Source: Calendula officinalis
Taxonomy: Eukaryota > Streptophyta > Magnoliopsida > Asterales > Asteraceae
NCBI GenBank assembly: GCA_963853835.1
Contig: OY970820.1
Coordinates: 44,986,907 to 45,050,906, forward strand
Reading direction: 5' to 3'
DNA length: 64,000 bases
The notes under the pieces are model-generated. The model was not told where the DNA came from. It searched no databases and worked only from the letters and a program-made list of their open reading frames with translations. Position numbers and translations under genes: made by a program. Each line of letters begins with the position of its first letter. Position 1 is the first letter of the stretch. Shown one piece after another: positions 1 to 11,718 of this stretch.

Positions 1-40
1 GTGGGATTAAACATAATCCTTAAACCCTAAAGGATTGAGA

Positions 41-960
41 TGTTGGAAATCTAACTTAGATTAACAATAAAGAAACCTTGTACGAAAAACTCGAACACAC
101 ACACATACTTGTGTGTGTTCGTCGACTACTACCAAGAACCCTAGGGTTCTTGGTTCGACTTCGAACAAGAGGGAGAAGAGGAAGAGTGTTCCATGAAACA
201 TACCTTAGTTAGTGCTTAAGATAGATCCACTGATGATGAACACGACGAGCGATCCTCTAGATGATCACTTGCAACGATCTTGGATCTTCAAGACTTGAAG
301 AACACGAAGAACGAACGAAGAACGAAGAACACCAGGACTTGGTGTCTTGGTCTCGGCCGAAAATCGAAGGGGGGGGGGGGGGGAGGGGGGATTTTCGTGT
401 AGGGTTGCAAGGATTGATTCGGTTTAAGTGAAACCTTAAGCCTTCTATTTATAATAGAATAAGTTTCATTTAAGTCCTTCTAGTTTAATTAAGATTAATC
501 TCTTAATTAAACTTATCATTTAACACTTCCATCCCTTATAGTTTAACTAGTTTATTATTGTTGCACTTAATTACTAAATGTCTAGTATTAATACACTAAT
601 AATTCGGTACCTATATACACGAATTATACTTGTATTTATAATTTTAATAATTAATTATATAATAACCTTTATATAATTTATACAACAATATTATCCAATT
701 ACTATATGATTTAATAGCTTTAAATCATATTATGGATAATCTACATTGTATATTTACTCAACTAGTAAATGTACAACTACTTGTATTAATTAGTTAGTCA
801 AACTAATCTAGTGATAAGTTAAACTTAACTTAATACTTAACTGATTCATAATGACTATTATGAATCATTCCTCTTCATAGTATCATTGCATAACTTGCTC
901 GTATTACATGCACTCACCGGTGTGACCCTTAAGTGTTTCGTAGGCATGGATGTATCATCA
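41..960 (-). mobile_element. Probable LTR (solo or end of an element leaving the window)
   Basis: Read on the - strand this stretch has LTR character. A block resembling the 'agggtcacac' motif of Copia LTRs lies near its start, a TATA-like box (TATAAATAG, + positions 445-453) lies in the middle, a leader follows, and it ends in TTCCAACA at + position 41. It interrupts the reverse-transcriptase frame of the neighbouring Copia element at about 960-1000. No initiator-tRNA primer site follows position 41 and no target-site duplication could be matched, so solo LTR and end of a larger element cannot be told apart. The outer boundary near 960 is approximate. Confidence 0.45.
369..390. repeat. Poly-G tract
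   Basis: Fifteen consecutive G on the + strand (369-383), one A, then six G. It lies in the transcribed leader part of the probable LTR, so a transcript from the - strand would carry the C-rich version. The exact length may be a sequencing or assembly artefact. Confidence 0.8.
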
Positions 961-1608
961 TAGGTTGACTAACTGTGCACATAAATCCTTCAATACTCCA
1001 AGATCACTCATGTCAAATTTTGTTGCCATAGCTTGCTTGAACTTGTTTATAATTGTCACGTTGGTTCCCGTAACGATTAAATCATCAACATATATCCCGA
1101 CTAGAATTAGATCGGTATTTATTTTTCTTCGATACACCGCTTGTTCTTGCATGCACCTTTGGAACTTCATATCTTTTAGAATTCCGTCTAGCTTTATATT
1201 CCACGTTCGAGGAGCTTGACGTAGACCATATAACGCTTTTACAAGTTTATACACAAAAAACTTCCTATCCTTTTCTTTTTTCTCGAAGCATTCAGGTTGT
1301 TCTACATATACTTCTTCTTGTAATTCACCATGTAGAAATGCAGATTTTACATCTAGATGATGTAATTCCCAACCTTTTGAAGCAGCTAATGCTATTAAAA
1401 TCCGGACAGTTTCGATACGTGCTACTGGTGCAAAGACTTCTTCGAAATCGATACCGGGTTTTTGGAGATACCCTTTTGCTACAATTCTAGCCTTGTACTT
1501 GCTAATTGAGCCGCTTGCATCTCTTTTTACCTTATAGACCCATTTTAAACCAATAACGGTTATATGGTTGGGTCTTTTCACTAGTCTCCAAGTTCCATTT
1601 TTTTTCAA
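958..1608 (-). pseudogene. Copia-1 reverse transcriptase, 3'-truncated
   Basis: This frame holds the N-terminal two thirds of a Copia reverse transcriptase (RVT_2). It begins in a conserved TWxLV block, followed by WVYKVKRD, YKARIVAKGY and the DVKSAFLHGEL motif with catalytic Asp, then YGLRQAPR. The YVDD active-site motif is present (IYVDDLIV). After KFDMSDLG the protein runs into unrelated sequence and stops at 958, so the rest of RT and the whole RNase H are lost. The frame has no ATG and is reached by a frameshift from the upstream segment near 1608. Confidence 0.9.
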
Positions 1609-2038
1609 TTGAGTCGATCTCTTCTTGCATCGCTTTTACCCATAAAGGATTTTCTTTGGCTTCATGATAGGTTGTTGGTTCATTTTCATTGAGAGCCAAG
1701 AGTAGTTCATGATTCTCAATGTAGAAACCGACTTCAAAATCATCATACCTTTGTGGTAATTGTATGTTTCGATTCGACCTTCGTGGTTGTGGAACTTCAT
1801 TTTGGACTTCTGATTCTGTACTATTCTGAGTTGGCATTTGTTGTGAGTTCGAGTTGACTTCTTCACCATGCTCGGTTTCATTTGTGACTTCGTGAACTTC
1901 ACCTGCTACCACCGGTCCACTACCGGTGTCAACTGAGTCCGACCAATGAACCCAAAACATCCCGGGTTCTAAAGTAGGTTCGACTTCCTTTTCCCAATTC
2001 CAACTTGAATTTTCATAAAAAATAACATCTCTTGACAC
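1532..2038 (-). pseudogene. Copia-1 integrase C-terminus and linker to RT
   Basis: This 168-codon frame joins the integrase C-terminal part to RT. It opens with RDVIFYENSSW, the conserved end of the Copia integrase C-terminal region. An acidic, serine- and glutamate-rich linker follows, then the RRSNRN basic patch and a PLWVKAMQEEIDSIEK block that normally precedes RVT_2. It is separated from the integrase frame by a frameshift near 2030 and from the RT frame by another near 1608. Confidence 0.85.
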
Positions 2039-3339
2039 CGTGATTTTTCGTACTTTGGATCATACATACGATAGGCTTTTGATCTGGGTTCGGACCCAAA
2101 ATACACTGCCTTTTTGGACCGATCATCAAGCTTCTTCTGGTGAGGAGTTGTTATTTTCACATACGCTAGTGAACCGAAAATTCGTAGGTGATTGATGTTG
2201 GGTTTGCGGTGAAAGTATTTTTCATAAGGAGTTGAATCTTTTAGAGATTTTGTAAGTAACCTATTTATGATATAGGTGGCATGTCGTATTGCTTCTCCCC
2301 AAAGAAAATTTGGGACGTTTTTAGCTTTTAACATGCTTCGTGTCATCTCGAGGAGAGTGCGATTTCTTCTCTCTACCACCCCGTTTTGTTGTGGTGTGTA
2401 GGGAGCCGTGAGGTGTCGAATCATACCATGATCTTCACACAATTTGTTGAATTCTTGTGAAGTAAACTCTCCTCCCCTGTCCGTACGAAATACCTTTATC
2501 TTGCTTTCACATTCTTTTTCAACTAATGCCTTGAATTTCTTGAAATAAAGTATAGCTTCATTCTTTTCTTTCATCAGATAACTCCACATAAATCTTGAGT
2601 AATCATCGATTAAAACAAAGATATACCTATTTCCGGCGATAGTTGATGGTGATATCGGCCCGCAAAGATCTCCACGCACGAGTTCTAGAACTTTCTCGGC
2701 TCGATACAAAGTCTTTTTCAAGAAATTGTTTCTTGTTTGTTTTCCAACTAAGCATGACTCACATAATTGATTTGATTCGGTGATGGAGGGTAGTCCTTTT
2801 ACCAGGTCTTTTTTCGACATAGCTGAAATAGTATCAAAGTTTGTATGCCCTAATCTAGCATGCCATAACCACGATTGCTCACTAAGACGAGTGTCTAAGC
2901 AGATTGGTTTTCCGACTTCGATTTTTGTTTTGTACAGGCGGTTCACGGAACGCTTTACTTTAAATAAGAGATTATTCCGGCTATCATAAAGATGTAGGTA
3001 GTTATCTTCCATAAGCACTTTACACCCATTCTCGGTTGCTTGTCCTAAACTGATAATATGAGCTCTAAGACTCGGAATATAATATATATCAGTTAGTAGC
3101 TTTTGACCATTCCCCTCACTTTCGAATAATATAGGTCCTTTGCCATGTATCTCGACAAAAGAATCATCACCGAACTTTACTCTACCTCCAATTCTATTAT
3201 TTAGTTCGGTAAAGAATGATAGATTACCTGTCATGTGGTTACTTGCGCCGTTGTCTAAGTACCAAACATCATTGTTGTCATCTTGATTTTCGAATTTTCT
3301 TGGTATTACACCTTCTTCATTCAAAAAAAACTGTCTCAT
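1969..3339 (-). pseudogene. Copia-1 protease and integrase
   Basis: A 456-codon frame. It begins at the gag-pol junction and holds, in order, the protease with WYLDNGASNHMTG (aspartyl protease site region), the GAG pre-integrase zinc region (HARLGHTN ... CESCLVGK), and the integrase core. The integrase catalytic residues are visible: Asp in GDLCGP, Asp in FRTDRGGEF and Glu in NGVVERRNRT. The junction with gag falls in an eight-A run (about 3326-3333), where the frame changes, suggesting a one-base homopolymer indel. The frame is lost again at its 3' end near 2030. Confidence 0.92.
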
Positions 3340-4276
3340 AAAGGGTTTGAGTCATAAAAAGATGTGGGTCATGATCTTCTATTTCGGATACATGCACTTC
3401 TTCTTTCTTAGCTTTTCGTTCCGGACATAACGATGCAAAGTGACCAAAATTGTCACACCTATAGCATTGTACTTTGGAACGATCTTTACTCTTACCTTTT
3501 AGCCTTTCAGAATCACCCTTGTTTGTGGTTGTGGTACGGCTTTGATCTCCTCGACCTCCACGGCCACCACGGCCTCCGCGACCTCCACCACGGCTACTCC
3601 TACCCCCGTGACTTGAATCCCCATCTCTATTGGAAGACTCAGTTTTGTTAAACATGATTTTGCTTTGTTCGTTTGTTGGTTCACTTTCTCGAATGCGTTC
3701 TTCGTAAGCTTTTAAACGCCCCACTACATCTTCGTATCCAACAGTCTTGAGATCGAGTACTTGCTCAATCGAAATAACAATATGTATAAACCTTCTCGGT
3801 AGACTAGTAAGGAATTTCTTGACGAGTTTGGTTTGGGTTAGCGTTTCGCCAAGAGACGCTGATTTTGATGCGATGCCGGAGAGCTGGCTAGCAAAATCAA
3901 CGATATTACTTGAGTCCTTCATATTCAGGTTATCAAACTCGGTCATGAGAGTTTGCAAACGTGCTTCCCGTACCCGATCAGCGCCCAAGTGGCGTGTTTC
4001 GATTGCAGTCCAGAGCTCCTTTGCCGTACTCATCGCGCCAACTTGCAAGATGAGATCTTCGGGTATTGCTTGAAAGAGAACTGCAATGGCGATGTTGTTC
4101 TTCTACGCGTCAGTCGATCCGGGATTGACGGTATCCCAAACCTGGTGCACGTTCAGAATTACCTTCATGCGAATCGCCCAAACTGTGTAGTTTACGGCAT
4201 TTAACATAGGAACATGAAGTGACAGAGACGAGCCCTCTTTCGTACCACCTGATCCCGTGTTTACCACTTCCCCCAT
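3317..4276 (-). pseudogene. Copia-1 gag (nucleocapsid precursor)
   Basis: The ATG at 4276 lies just inside the primer site. The frame runs through a DUF4219/UBN2-type gag with LNAVNYTVWAIRMK and AKELWTAIETRH, an Arg/Gly-rich stretch (RGGGRGGRGG), and a CCHC zinc knuckle CYRCDNFGHFASLC near 3430-3470. One in-frame TAG at + positions 4103-4105 breaks the N-terminal part. The C-terminus overlaps the protease frame, so gag and pol were probably one reading frame before the homopolymer slip near 3330. Confidence 0.88.
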
Positions 4277-4280
4277 ATTC

Positions 4281-4292
4281 GCTCTGATACCA
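4281..4292 (-). other. Primer-binding site of Copia-1
   Basis: The - strand reads TGGTATCAGAGC, complementary to the 3' end of plant initiator tRNA-Met. It sits two bases inside the 5' LTR and five bases before the gag ATG, fixing the orientation of the element. Confidence 0.95.
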
Positions 4293-4294
4293 AT

Positions 4295-4580
4295 TGAAGT
4301 ATAAAATCAACACAACAAATTAAAGAACACAAACAAATGCAGGAAATTTACTTATTATAACAAAGAAATAACTCAAACTTTGTTACAACCAATTTCTTTC
4401 TCTGATATCCGAACTTGATACCTAGACACACATATATACTAAACGTATATGTGGATAACTATAAAGGATTTTGAATTCTACTATAATACCAACTTGTATT
4501 ATAAATAATGATTATATTAACAACGTACTCATTATGTAAGGCTTATCACAAAATCCCTTTTCATTCGGAAGTTTCCAACA
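4295..4580 (-). repeat. 5' LTR of Copia-1
   Basis: A 286-bp LTR bounded by TG at 4295 and CA at 4580; on the - strand it begins TGTTGGAAAC and ends ACTTCA. The matching 3' LTR is not in the window, so LTR divergence cannot be used to date this insertion. The flanking five bases on the right are CCACA. Confidence 0.85.
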
Positions 4581-5243
4581 CCACATGCCATGTTAAACTT
4601 GGGTGGAGTCATTAGTGGAAAATCTTGCTTAAACCTTGTGCCCGGCACACGCTCCACGTGGATCTATCATCTAATTGACATGTCATTAGATTAAAGGCTG
4701 GTGTAACTCGAGATAAAACATATTTAATATATATATTTTTTTAATTTGCTAAAGCTGTATAAATGATTATCAACGAATTCCATTTTTTTATCGGTTTATG
4801 GTATAAATACATTTTTAATTGTTTATGGAATTTTTAGATTATCAAATAGTTATCTTATCATAAGTTAGACAAAACATTCGTTTCATTATACTCTTTTTAA
4901 GCAAAATATAATTATAATCTTGACTTTAGTTATCTCATAGACTATACAAAAATTTGACAATTTCAAAATACCAACAATCTGAAATCATTAGTTAATCAAG
5001 ACATTTTAGTAGGAAATATCAGATTGTTTAATATATTGTTTGATTCATCAATTAATTAATATGAGATATGTTATTCTTTAATTTTAAGAACAATGAAACT
5101 TCTAATGAATTAAAAAATATTTAACTTTAGTTGTAAGTTGTAACCCATGTTCCTCTAATCTGATGACAATTTTAATATTTAAGATATGATGCAAATAACA
5201 ATTTAATTACATACATACTACAATAAAAAGAAACAAAAAAAAG
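4581..5243 (+). promoter_or_regulatory. Promoter remnant of the bHLH pseudogene
   Basis: This stretch precedes the pseudogene ATG. The part 4581-4690 is clearly similar to 25196-25335 upstream of the intact paralogue: both share a ccac(a/g)tgccatg core, an intervening 'cttaa' region, and 'gctccacgtg' followed by 'atc' and 'tctaat'. The palindromic G-box CACGTG is kept at 4655-4660. The second G-box of the intact copy is CACATG here (4582-4587) and directly abuts the Copia-1 LTR. The rest is AT-rich with nothing further recognised. Confidence 0.7.
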
Positions 5244-5558
5244 ATGTTAGCATTATCCCCTCCTTTATTTTCCAAAACTTATGGATGGCACTTGGAGGAT
5301 CTAATCACCCAAAATCATCAACAGGATTTCAATGAAGCAAATTCATATTTCGAATTTCCTAAAAATGATAAAATTAACCAAAGTTTTGAGCCACAAGATT
5401 CCATTTCTTCTTAAGGAACCATAAATGATGATATTGGCGATCTTACAAAAGTGTCCAAAAAGCTGAATCATAATGCAAGTGAAAGAGTTCGTCGTTAGAG
5501 GGTTAACGACTTGTATGCATTTCTTCGTTCACTAGTGCCCGTGTCAAGTGATCAAAAG

Positions 5559-6244
5559 GTATATTTGGTACATCTTAAGCGTGCGTTTATTTGCAAAAAA
5601 AAGATAAAAATATCTCTAGTTTTTCGTTACTATTTTTCGAGAAATAGTTGAAATTATATACAAAAGTGGATTAGTTTTCAGGGATTAAGTTATAAATTAA
5701 CTTAAAAGCTAGGTTTCTCCCTTACTAAGAAACCTTTTCTCTTAAAAATCCAAATTCTTTGAGTCAAACATAGAACACATATTAGTCCTCTTGATTCTAA
5801 GAAGACCCTGACAATCTAATCGAAAAATCACGTTGACTCAAAGAATACCATGGATTTGGTCTTCAAAATCCGTTCAAAACAAAAATAAAAATTTTAGGAG
5901 AAATTTCAATTTTTCATACAATTATCAACTAACAATGTCAGAGTCTCAAACAAACCTAAGGCCTGGATTTTTGAATTGGCCAAAAAGACAAACAGACCGA
6001 AAACTGGGCCTAAAACAAAGTTAAGAAAAAACTTAGAACTCTAAAGTTATGTTAATTTTAGTGCAACCTCTTTTTTTTACACGATATTGGGTTTTAAAGA
6101 ACAAAATGGTCTATTTCTCCACATTTGAGTTTCATCATAATTACACATACACATTCAACTATAGTACTATACATGAAACAACTTTTGTGAGCACTAGTTA
6201 GTGTTCCATTGGAAATACACTCATCTAATTCCCCTTTGAAGCAG
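5559..6244 (+). other. Intron 1 of the bHLH pseudogene
   Basis: An AT-rich stretch from the GT after GATCAAAAG to the AG of 'gaagcag'. It is longer than the equivalent intron in the intact copy (137 bp). I see no gene and no clear transposon in it. Confidence 0.75.
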
Positions 6245-6494
6245 AAAAAAACAAGTATTCCCCGAACAATATCGCGGGCTTTGAAATACATACCCGAACT
6301 ACAAAAGGAAGTTGAGACGTTGCAACGTAAAAAGGAAAAACTTTCATCTAGTACTAGCCAAGAGTATCTTGATACCAAGAAACCAAATGCCTTTTTTTCT
6401 CTCTCCTTACGGCGCCGAAACCCTAAAATTTTCGGTGGTGGTTTTCTTGGCCGTCGTTACTTCCAGCTGAGGGGAGGGGGGCGGGTTGGGTGCA

Positions 6495-8108
6495 ATGCCT
6501 GAATCACATTGGTATAGTTATCATAATGCGGCGAAGGAGAATAGGGAAGCCCGGAGATCAGTCGTAGACTTGAAGAAGATTTATACATCTTTCTATGTTA
6601 CGAATTTTCCAAAGCATTGGGAGATTGGTGAATTATGGAAGGCGATGCAGGCGTTTGGTACGGTAGTTGATGTTTATATTGCGATGAAACTCTCGAAAAT
6701 TGGTCGTCGATCCGCGTTTGTCAGGTATATCAAAGTGGTTAATGTTGATACTCTTCTTTCTCGATTAAATGATGCATGGTATGGTTCGTACCATTTGTTT
6801 GCATCTCTTTCGAGATTCGAACGTAAGGCGGTACAGGAGAAAGCTGAAAAACCTAAAGAGGTGCGTATATTGCGGAAAGATGTTGATCGCAATATGGTTC
6901 TAGAAAATAAGACGAGGTTCGTGGATTTGTTTAAAAACAAACCTGCATCAGTAGGGCGTGAGTCATCCCGGAATAATGGTGGTATGCCTAGAAAGGATAA
7001 GAAGAATCCGATTGTTTTGGAGGAAGAAGATTTGATGCCTATTGTTGATGAGGGTATGGTGTTGGTAGGAAAGGTGAGGGATCTGCAGTTGATTGAAAAC
7101 ATTAACATTGTTTGTGCGAAAGAAGGTTTTCATGATGTTGATGTACATTATATCGGAGGGTCCTGGTTATGGTTAGAGTTTGAATCAAGAGATGCGTGTG
7201 ATAAGTTCCGGTTGCATGACGATATGCAATATTATTTTTCCTCTTTGAAACTGCTAGATAAGAACTTTGTTGTTGATGCCAAGGTTGTGTGGATTAGGTT
7301 TGATGGTCTGCCGCTTCTCGCGGGGACTGTTAAGGCGATTCAGAAGATAACGAAGGATTATGGCGAGTTGATGTTTTTGGATGGTGAAAATTGTGAGAGT
7401 GGTAATGGAAAAGTTTGTATTAAAACAAATATTGGGAAGAAAGTGAAGGATAAAGTGGAAGTATTTTTTCGTAATACGAATTATTATGTGTGGTTGTATG
7501 AATTATCTTTATGGCAACCCGTTATGAAAATGGTTGATGTAAATAGTACGGGAGATGGAGGGTCATCGAGGCAAGACGGTTTTTCAGAAGAGAATGAGTA
7601 TGATGAAGAGGACAAGGATGAGAAATTTGAGAATGTGGTTCTAGAGAATGACGTTGACTTCGTTGGGGTCAATACGGTTGTAGATGATATGGGTGTCCCA
7701 GAAGTTGGTGTGTCTCCCCATTTGCAAGACTATGAAAAGGTCTTGCGTGGGGATAACAATAACGTGTTTAATTCGAATGCTCATGGTAATGTGGAGCATA
7801 ATAATGCCTCTAAAACCGAAGACTCCTTATCGAGACCTCCGGGAGTCGATCAAGTCATTAATAAGGGCATAGGCAGCGGTCAGGTTGGCGTTAAAGAAAA
7901 TGATGTGGGGCGTGGAAGGAATTCAGGTTCGGAGTCTTCTTGTAACAACATGGGAGAGGGGCAGAAAAAGATTAAGCCTAAATCCTTGGTTGATGATCTT
8001 AGTCACTATATTGAGCTTGGTAGTGTGATGGGGTTTGATATGAAAGGGTGCCAAAGCTCGTTAGAACATATGATTGGTAGTATGGGAGATGAGAAAGGTG
8101 GTCAATGA
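6495..8108 (+). CDS. LINE ORF1, RNA-binding protein
   Basis: A 537-codon open frame starting at the first ATG of the element. Near residues 20-110 there is an RRM-type fold signature (SFYVTNFPKHW as RNP2-like strand, SAFVRYIKV as RNP1-like strand). Around residues 200-330 a DUF4283-like region ends in VVWIRFDGLPL. The C-terminal third is acidic and low-complexity, then rich in Ser and Gly. In plant L1 elements ORF1 binds the element RNA and acts in the ribonucleoprotein particle. I see no CCHC knuckle. The stop codon overlaps the ORF2 start as ATGA. The frame is intact although ORF2 is broken. Confidence 0.88.
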   Translation: MPESHWYSYHNAAKENREARRSVVDLKKIYTSFYVTNFPKHWEIGELWKAMQAFGTVVDVYIAMKLSKIGRRSAFVRYIKVVNVDTLLSRLNDAWYGSYHLFASLSRFERKAVQEKAEKPKEVRILRKDVDRNMVLENKTRFVDLFKNKPASVGRESSRNNGGMPRKDKKNPIVLEEEDLMPIVDEGMVLVGKVRDLQLIENINIVCAKEGFHDVDVHYIGGSWLWLEFESRDACDKFRLHDDMQYYFSSLKLLDKNFVVDAKVVWIRFDGLPLLAGTVKAIQKITKDYGELMFLDGENCESGNGKVCIKTNIGKKVKDKVEVFFRNTNYYVWLYELSLWQPVMKMVDVNSTGDGGSSRQDGFSEENEYDEEDKDEKFENVVLENDVDFVGVNTVVDDMGVPEVGVSPHLQDYEKVLRGDNNNVFNSNAHGNVEHNNASKTEDSLSRPPGVDQVINKGIGSGQVGVKENDVGRGRNSGSESSCNNMGEGQKKIKPKSLVDDLSHYIELGSVMGFDMKGCQSSLEHMIGSMGDEKGGQ

Positions 8109-11100
8109 ATATGCTATCTTTTAATATGTGTGGTATTGGAGATGTAAATAAACGGAGAAGAGTCGCGGTGATGTGTAACAAGTTTAAAATCGCCTTTTTA
8201 GGCATCCAAGAAACTAGAATGTCAAAAATTGATTTGTTTATGATTAAGCAAGTTTGGGGGAATATGGCGTTTGACTTTGCTTTAAGTAGTGCGGTAGTGT
8301 TGTAAGGAGGAATTTTATCGATATGGGATCCTAATGAATTTGTGTGCTCTAAAATAGTTAGCCTCCAAAATGTTTTGATTGTGCATGGGGATTGGAAAAG
8401 GGAGAAGTTAAAGTGTATTATTGTCGATGTTTATGCTCCTCAGGCAAATGTAGAAAAGCGGCGGCTTTGGTTCTTTATTATTAAATATATGGAGGATAAT
8501 GAAGGTAATTATTTTGTGTTCGGTGATTTTAACGCGGTCCGTGAAGAGGGGGAAAGATTGGGTTGTGCGAAGAATGAAGTGGAGATGAAAGATTTTAATG
8601 ATTTTATTGCGGGCACGAACTTATTTGAAATTCCATTAGGGGGGTCGGCGTTCACGAGATTAAGTAGAGATGGGCGTAAGATGAGTAAGCTGGATCAATT
8701 CTTTATAAATTCGGGTGGTATTGCGGCTGCACCTGACATGCGTGCTACGGTTCTATTGGAGAGTATTTCGGACCACCGTCCGATTATTTTGTCGCAAGAT
8801 GTAGTAGATTATGGTCCCACGGTGTTTCGCTTTTTCAATTCATGGATGGAAGAAGCAGAATCTGATGATCTCGTTCAATCGACTTGGAGGCAGGCGGTGG
8901 TTAGTAATAATTTTAATGGTTTGATCAAGTTTAAAGATAAGCTGAAAATTCTTAAAGATAGGTGCAAGATTTGGTGGCGTGAGAAGAAAGCTAGTATTAA
9001 TACCGAAAAATCAAACTACATGAATCGGTTTGTTGAAATTGAGAAAAAATTCGAAGATAATTTGGCCACGAAGGAGGATAGAGAGGAGAGGGCTAGATTG
9101 AAGCAGCTCTTGAATAAGTTCGATAAAAAAGAAAGGCGGGATTTAGCTTAAAAGGCGAAAATTAAATGGAGTATTGAAGGTGATGAAAACTACAAATATT
9201 TTCATGGTATTATTAACAGCAAACGCAGATATTCAGTCATGCAGGGTGTGAAGCATGATGGTGAGTGGGTTACGGATCCAGGGCTTGTGAAGGATACGTT
9301 TTTTAAGTTTTTTAGTGAGAAGTATAAATGTATTCAGGGTGTAGAGGAGGTGAACCGGAGTGACCGGTTCAAATCTATCTCAGCGGAGCAGGCAGATTTA
9401 TTGATAATGCCAGTCACTTTAGAGGAAGTAAAACAGGCGGTTTGGAGTTGTGGTAGCAATAAATCCCCGGGCCCGGACGGGTTTTCTTTTGCTTTCGTGA
9501 AAAGGTATTGGGAATTATTAAAATCTGACATAATGGGTTCTGTTGTTGATTTCTTTGATACAGGTTTTATTCCGTCTGGGTGTAATACGTCTTTTATTAC
9601 CTTGATTCCTAAGGTAATTAATCCTTTGGCGGTGAATGATTATCGTCCGATTAGCCTTATCGGTCTGCAATATAAGATCATTGCTAAAGTGTTAGCGTTA
9701 CCGTTGTCGTTGGTGGTGGACTCGATTGTCAGTAATGAGCAATCTGCGTTTGTGAAAGGTCGTCAAATTCTTGATGGCCCTTTGATTGTGAATGAATTGG
9801 TAGCTTGGTATAAAAAGAGAAAGAAGAAAGCAATGTTTTTCAAAATCGATTTTGAAAAGGCTTATGACTCGTTTAGTTGGGATTTTTTGGACCGGATGAT
9901 GGATTTCATGCAGTTCCCGTCGAGATGGAGAAGTTGGATTAGGGCGGTATTGCATTCGTCAAAAGCTTCGGTGTTGCTAAATGGGAATTCCTCTAAAGAA
10001 TTCAAATTAGAACAAGGTCTTCGTCAAGGAGATCCTCTTTCTCCGTTCTTGTTTATTATTGCTATGGAGGGGCTTCATGTAGGAATGGAGGATGCGGTGG
10101 CTCTTAACCTAGTTCGTGGTCTTCAGGTACGGAATCACTCTATTAATATTTCTCATCTAATGTATGCGGATGATGTAATTTTCATGGGAGAGTGGTCGTT
10201 AAAAAATATGCAATCTATTCTAATTATTCTTCATTTTTTTCATATGGCGTCCGGGTTAAAAATTAACCTCCATAAATCGAATTTGTATGGAACCGGAGTC
10301 ACGGATGAGGAGCTGAATGATATGGCCGAATCCCTCGGAGTGTGCAAAGGAAAATTTCCCTTTATTTATCTTGGCCTTCCGGTTGGTGCGTGTATGTCGC
10401 AAAAGAAAAATTGGGGCGGGTTGGTCGATAAATTCAAAGCGAAGTTGTCTAAGTGGAAAGTGAAGGCGCTTTCAATTGGTGGAAGATCTTTGTTAATCAC
10501 TTCGGTATTGGGGGGTTAGGAGTGTACTATTTATCGACGTTCTTAATGCCTAATGTTGTGGAGAAGTCTTTGGACCAAATGCGGGCCTCATTTTTCTGGG
10601 GTGGGTCGGATGGGTCTAAAAAGATTCATTGGATTGATTGGAATTCGGCGGTGTCGTCTATAGAAAATGGTGGTTTGAATATCGGTAGTTTACGTGGGTT
10701 CAATATTGCTTTATTATTAAAGTGGGTGTGGCGCTTTTTGAATAATCCGAACATGTTGTGGGCGAAAGTTATAAGTAATATTTACGGTGACGGTGATGGA
10801 GTGTTTGAGCCTAGTGTGCGGGGTTCGTCAGGTTATCAACCGTGGGCGCAAATCCTTAAAATGATATCAAAATTGAAAGAGCAAGGGTTGAATATGATTG
10901 ATTATTTGTCTAAAGTTATTGGTAATGGGAGGTCCACTTCGTTTTGGAAGGATGTTTGGTTGGGAAATAGATCGTTTGCTTCCTTGTTTCCTAGGTTGTT
11001 CCGGATAGAATCAAACCAGTCTTGCTCGGTAGCCGATCAACTTCAGCAGTGGCAGTGGTCTCGAAACCCTAGCGGGGGCAGACTACATGCGGCTCATATG

Positions 11101-11718
11101 GAGCTTACTTCGATGGTTCAGGGGGTTGCGATTTCCGACGCAATGGATAAATGGTCTTGGGGTATTGGGGCGTCGGGTTTGTATGAAGTTGAGGTTACGA
11201 GAAAGTGGCTTGATGATAGGTTGCTCCCGTCGTCTTTAGTTATGACTCGTTGGAATGCTCTTGTACCAAGGAAGCTGAATATATTGTTTTGGAAGATTAA
11301 TAGAAACAGAATTCCGACAAAACATAATCTTATAAGGAGGGGCGTTACGGTTGAGAATATGAGTTGTGACGTTTGTGGGACTCATGTGGAGGATACGGAG
11401 CACGTGTTTTGGGATTGTGAGGTGGCGAAAGGTGTCTGGGTGGCGATCGGGCGATGGTTGCAAGTGTTGGATCTGAATGTGTCCGGTTAATATGATTTGT
11501 TGTTTTCGGTGGACGCGAGCAATGTTAATAGTAAAATCAAATGTCTTATTGAAGCGGTGTGCCTTACGGTGGTTTGGATGCTTTGGCGGTTTAGGAACGC
11601 GGTAACATTTCAGAATGGAGATATGCGGAAAAACATGCTTGTCGAGTCGATTCAAGAGGTTTCTTTTAGTTGGATTTGTAATCGTAATAAGAAGTTTCGT
11701 GTTAGTTGGTTAGAATGA
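8105..11718 (+). pseudogene. LINE ORF2: endonuclease, reverse transcriptase, zinc-binding region
   Basis: ORF2 starts at 8105 by a 4-base ATGA overlap with ORF1. Domains in order are: an apurinic-like endonuclease (NMCGIGD at the start, GIQET, FGDFNAVRE, and SDHRPI near 8766-8786); a non-LTR reverse transcriptase (SPGPDGF, NDYRPISL, KIDFEKAYDS, LRQGDPLSPFLF, and the catalytic YADDVIF near 10160-10180); and a C-terminal zf-RVT region with CDVCGTHVEDTEHVFWDC. Breaks are TAA at 8303-8305, TAA at 9149-9151, a frameshift near 10505-10515 at a six-G run, and TAA at 11488-11490. The final stop is at 11718. Confidence 0.9.

Larger units (their letters stand above)
961..4580 (-). mobile_element. Truncated Ty1/copia retrotransposon (Copia-1)
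   Basis: On the - strand the order is 5' LTR (4295-4580), tRNA-Met primer site (4281-4292), gag, protease, integrase and reverse transcriptase, which is the Ty1/copia order (integrase before RT). The element stops inside RT shortly after the YVDD motif, so RNase H and the 3' LTR are missing where the LTR-like block 41-960 begins. The coding region has one nonsense codon in gag and three frameshifts, so it is dead. Its outer LTR end touches the promoter of the bHLH pseudogene, about 660 bp before that ATG. Confidence 0.9.

Noticed and set aside
6094..6378. - strand frame over exon 2 of the bHLH pseudogene
   Set aside because: It runs antisense to a recognisable bHLH exon and has no family resemblance.
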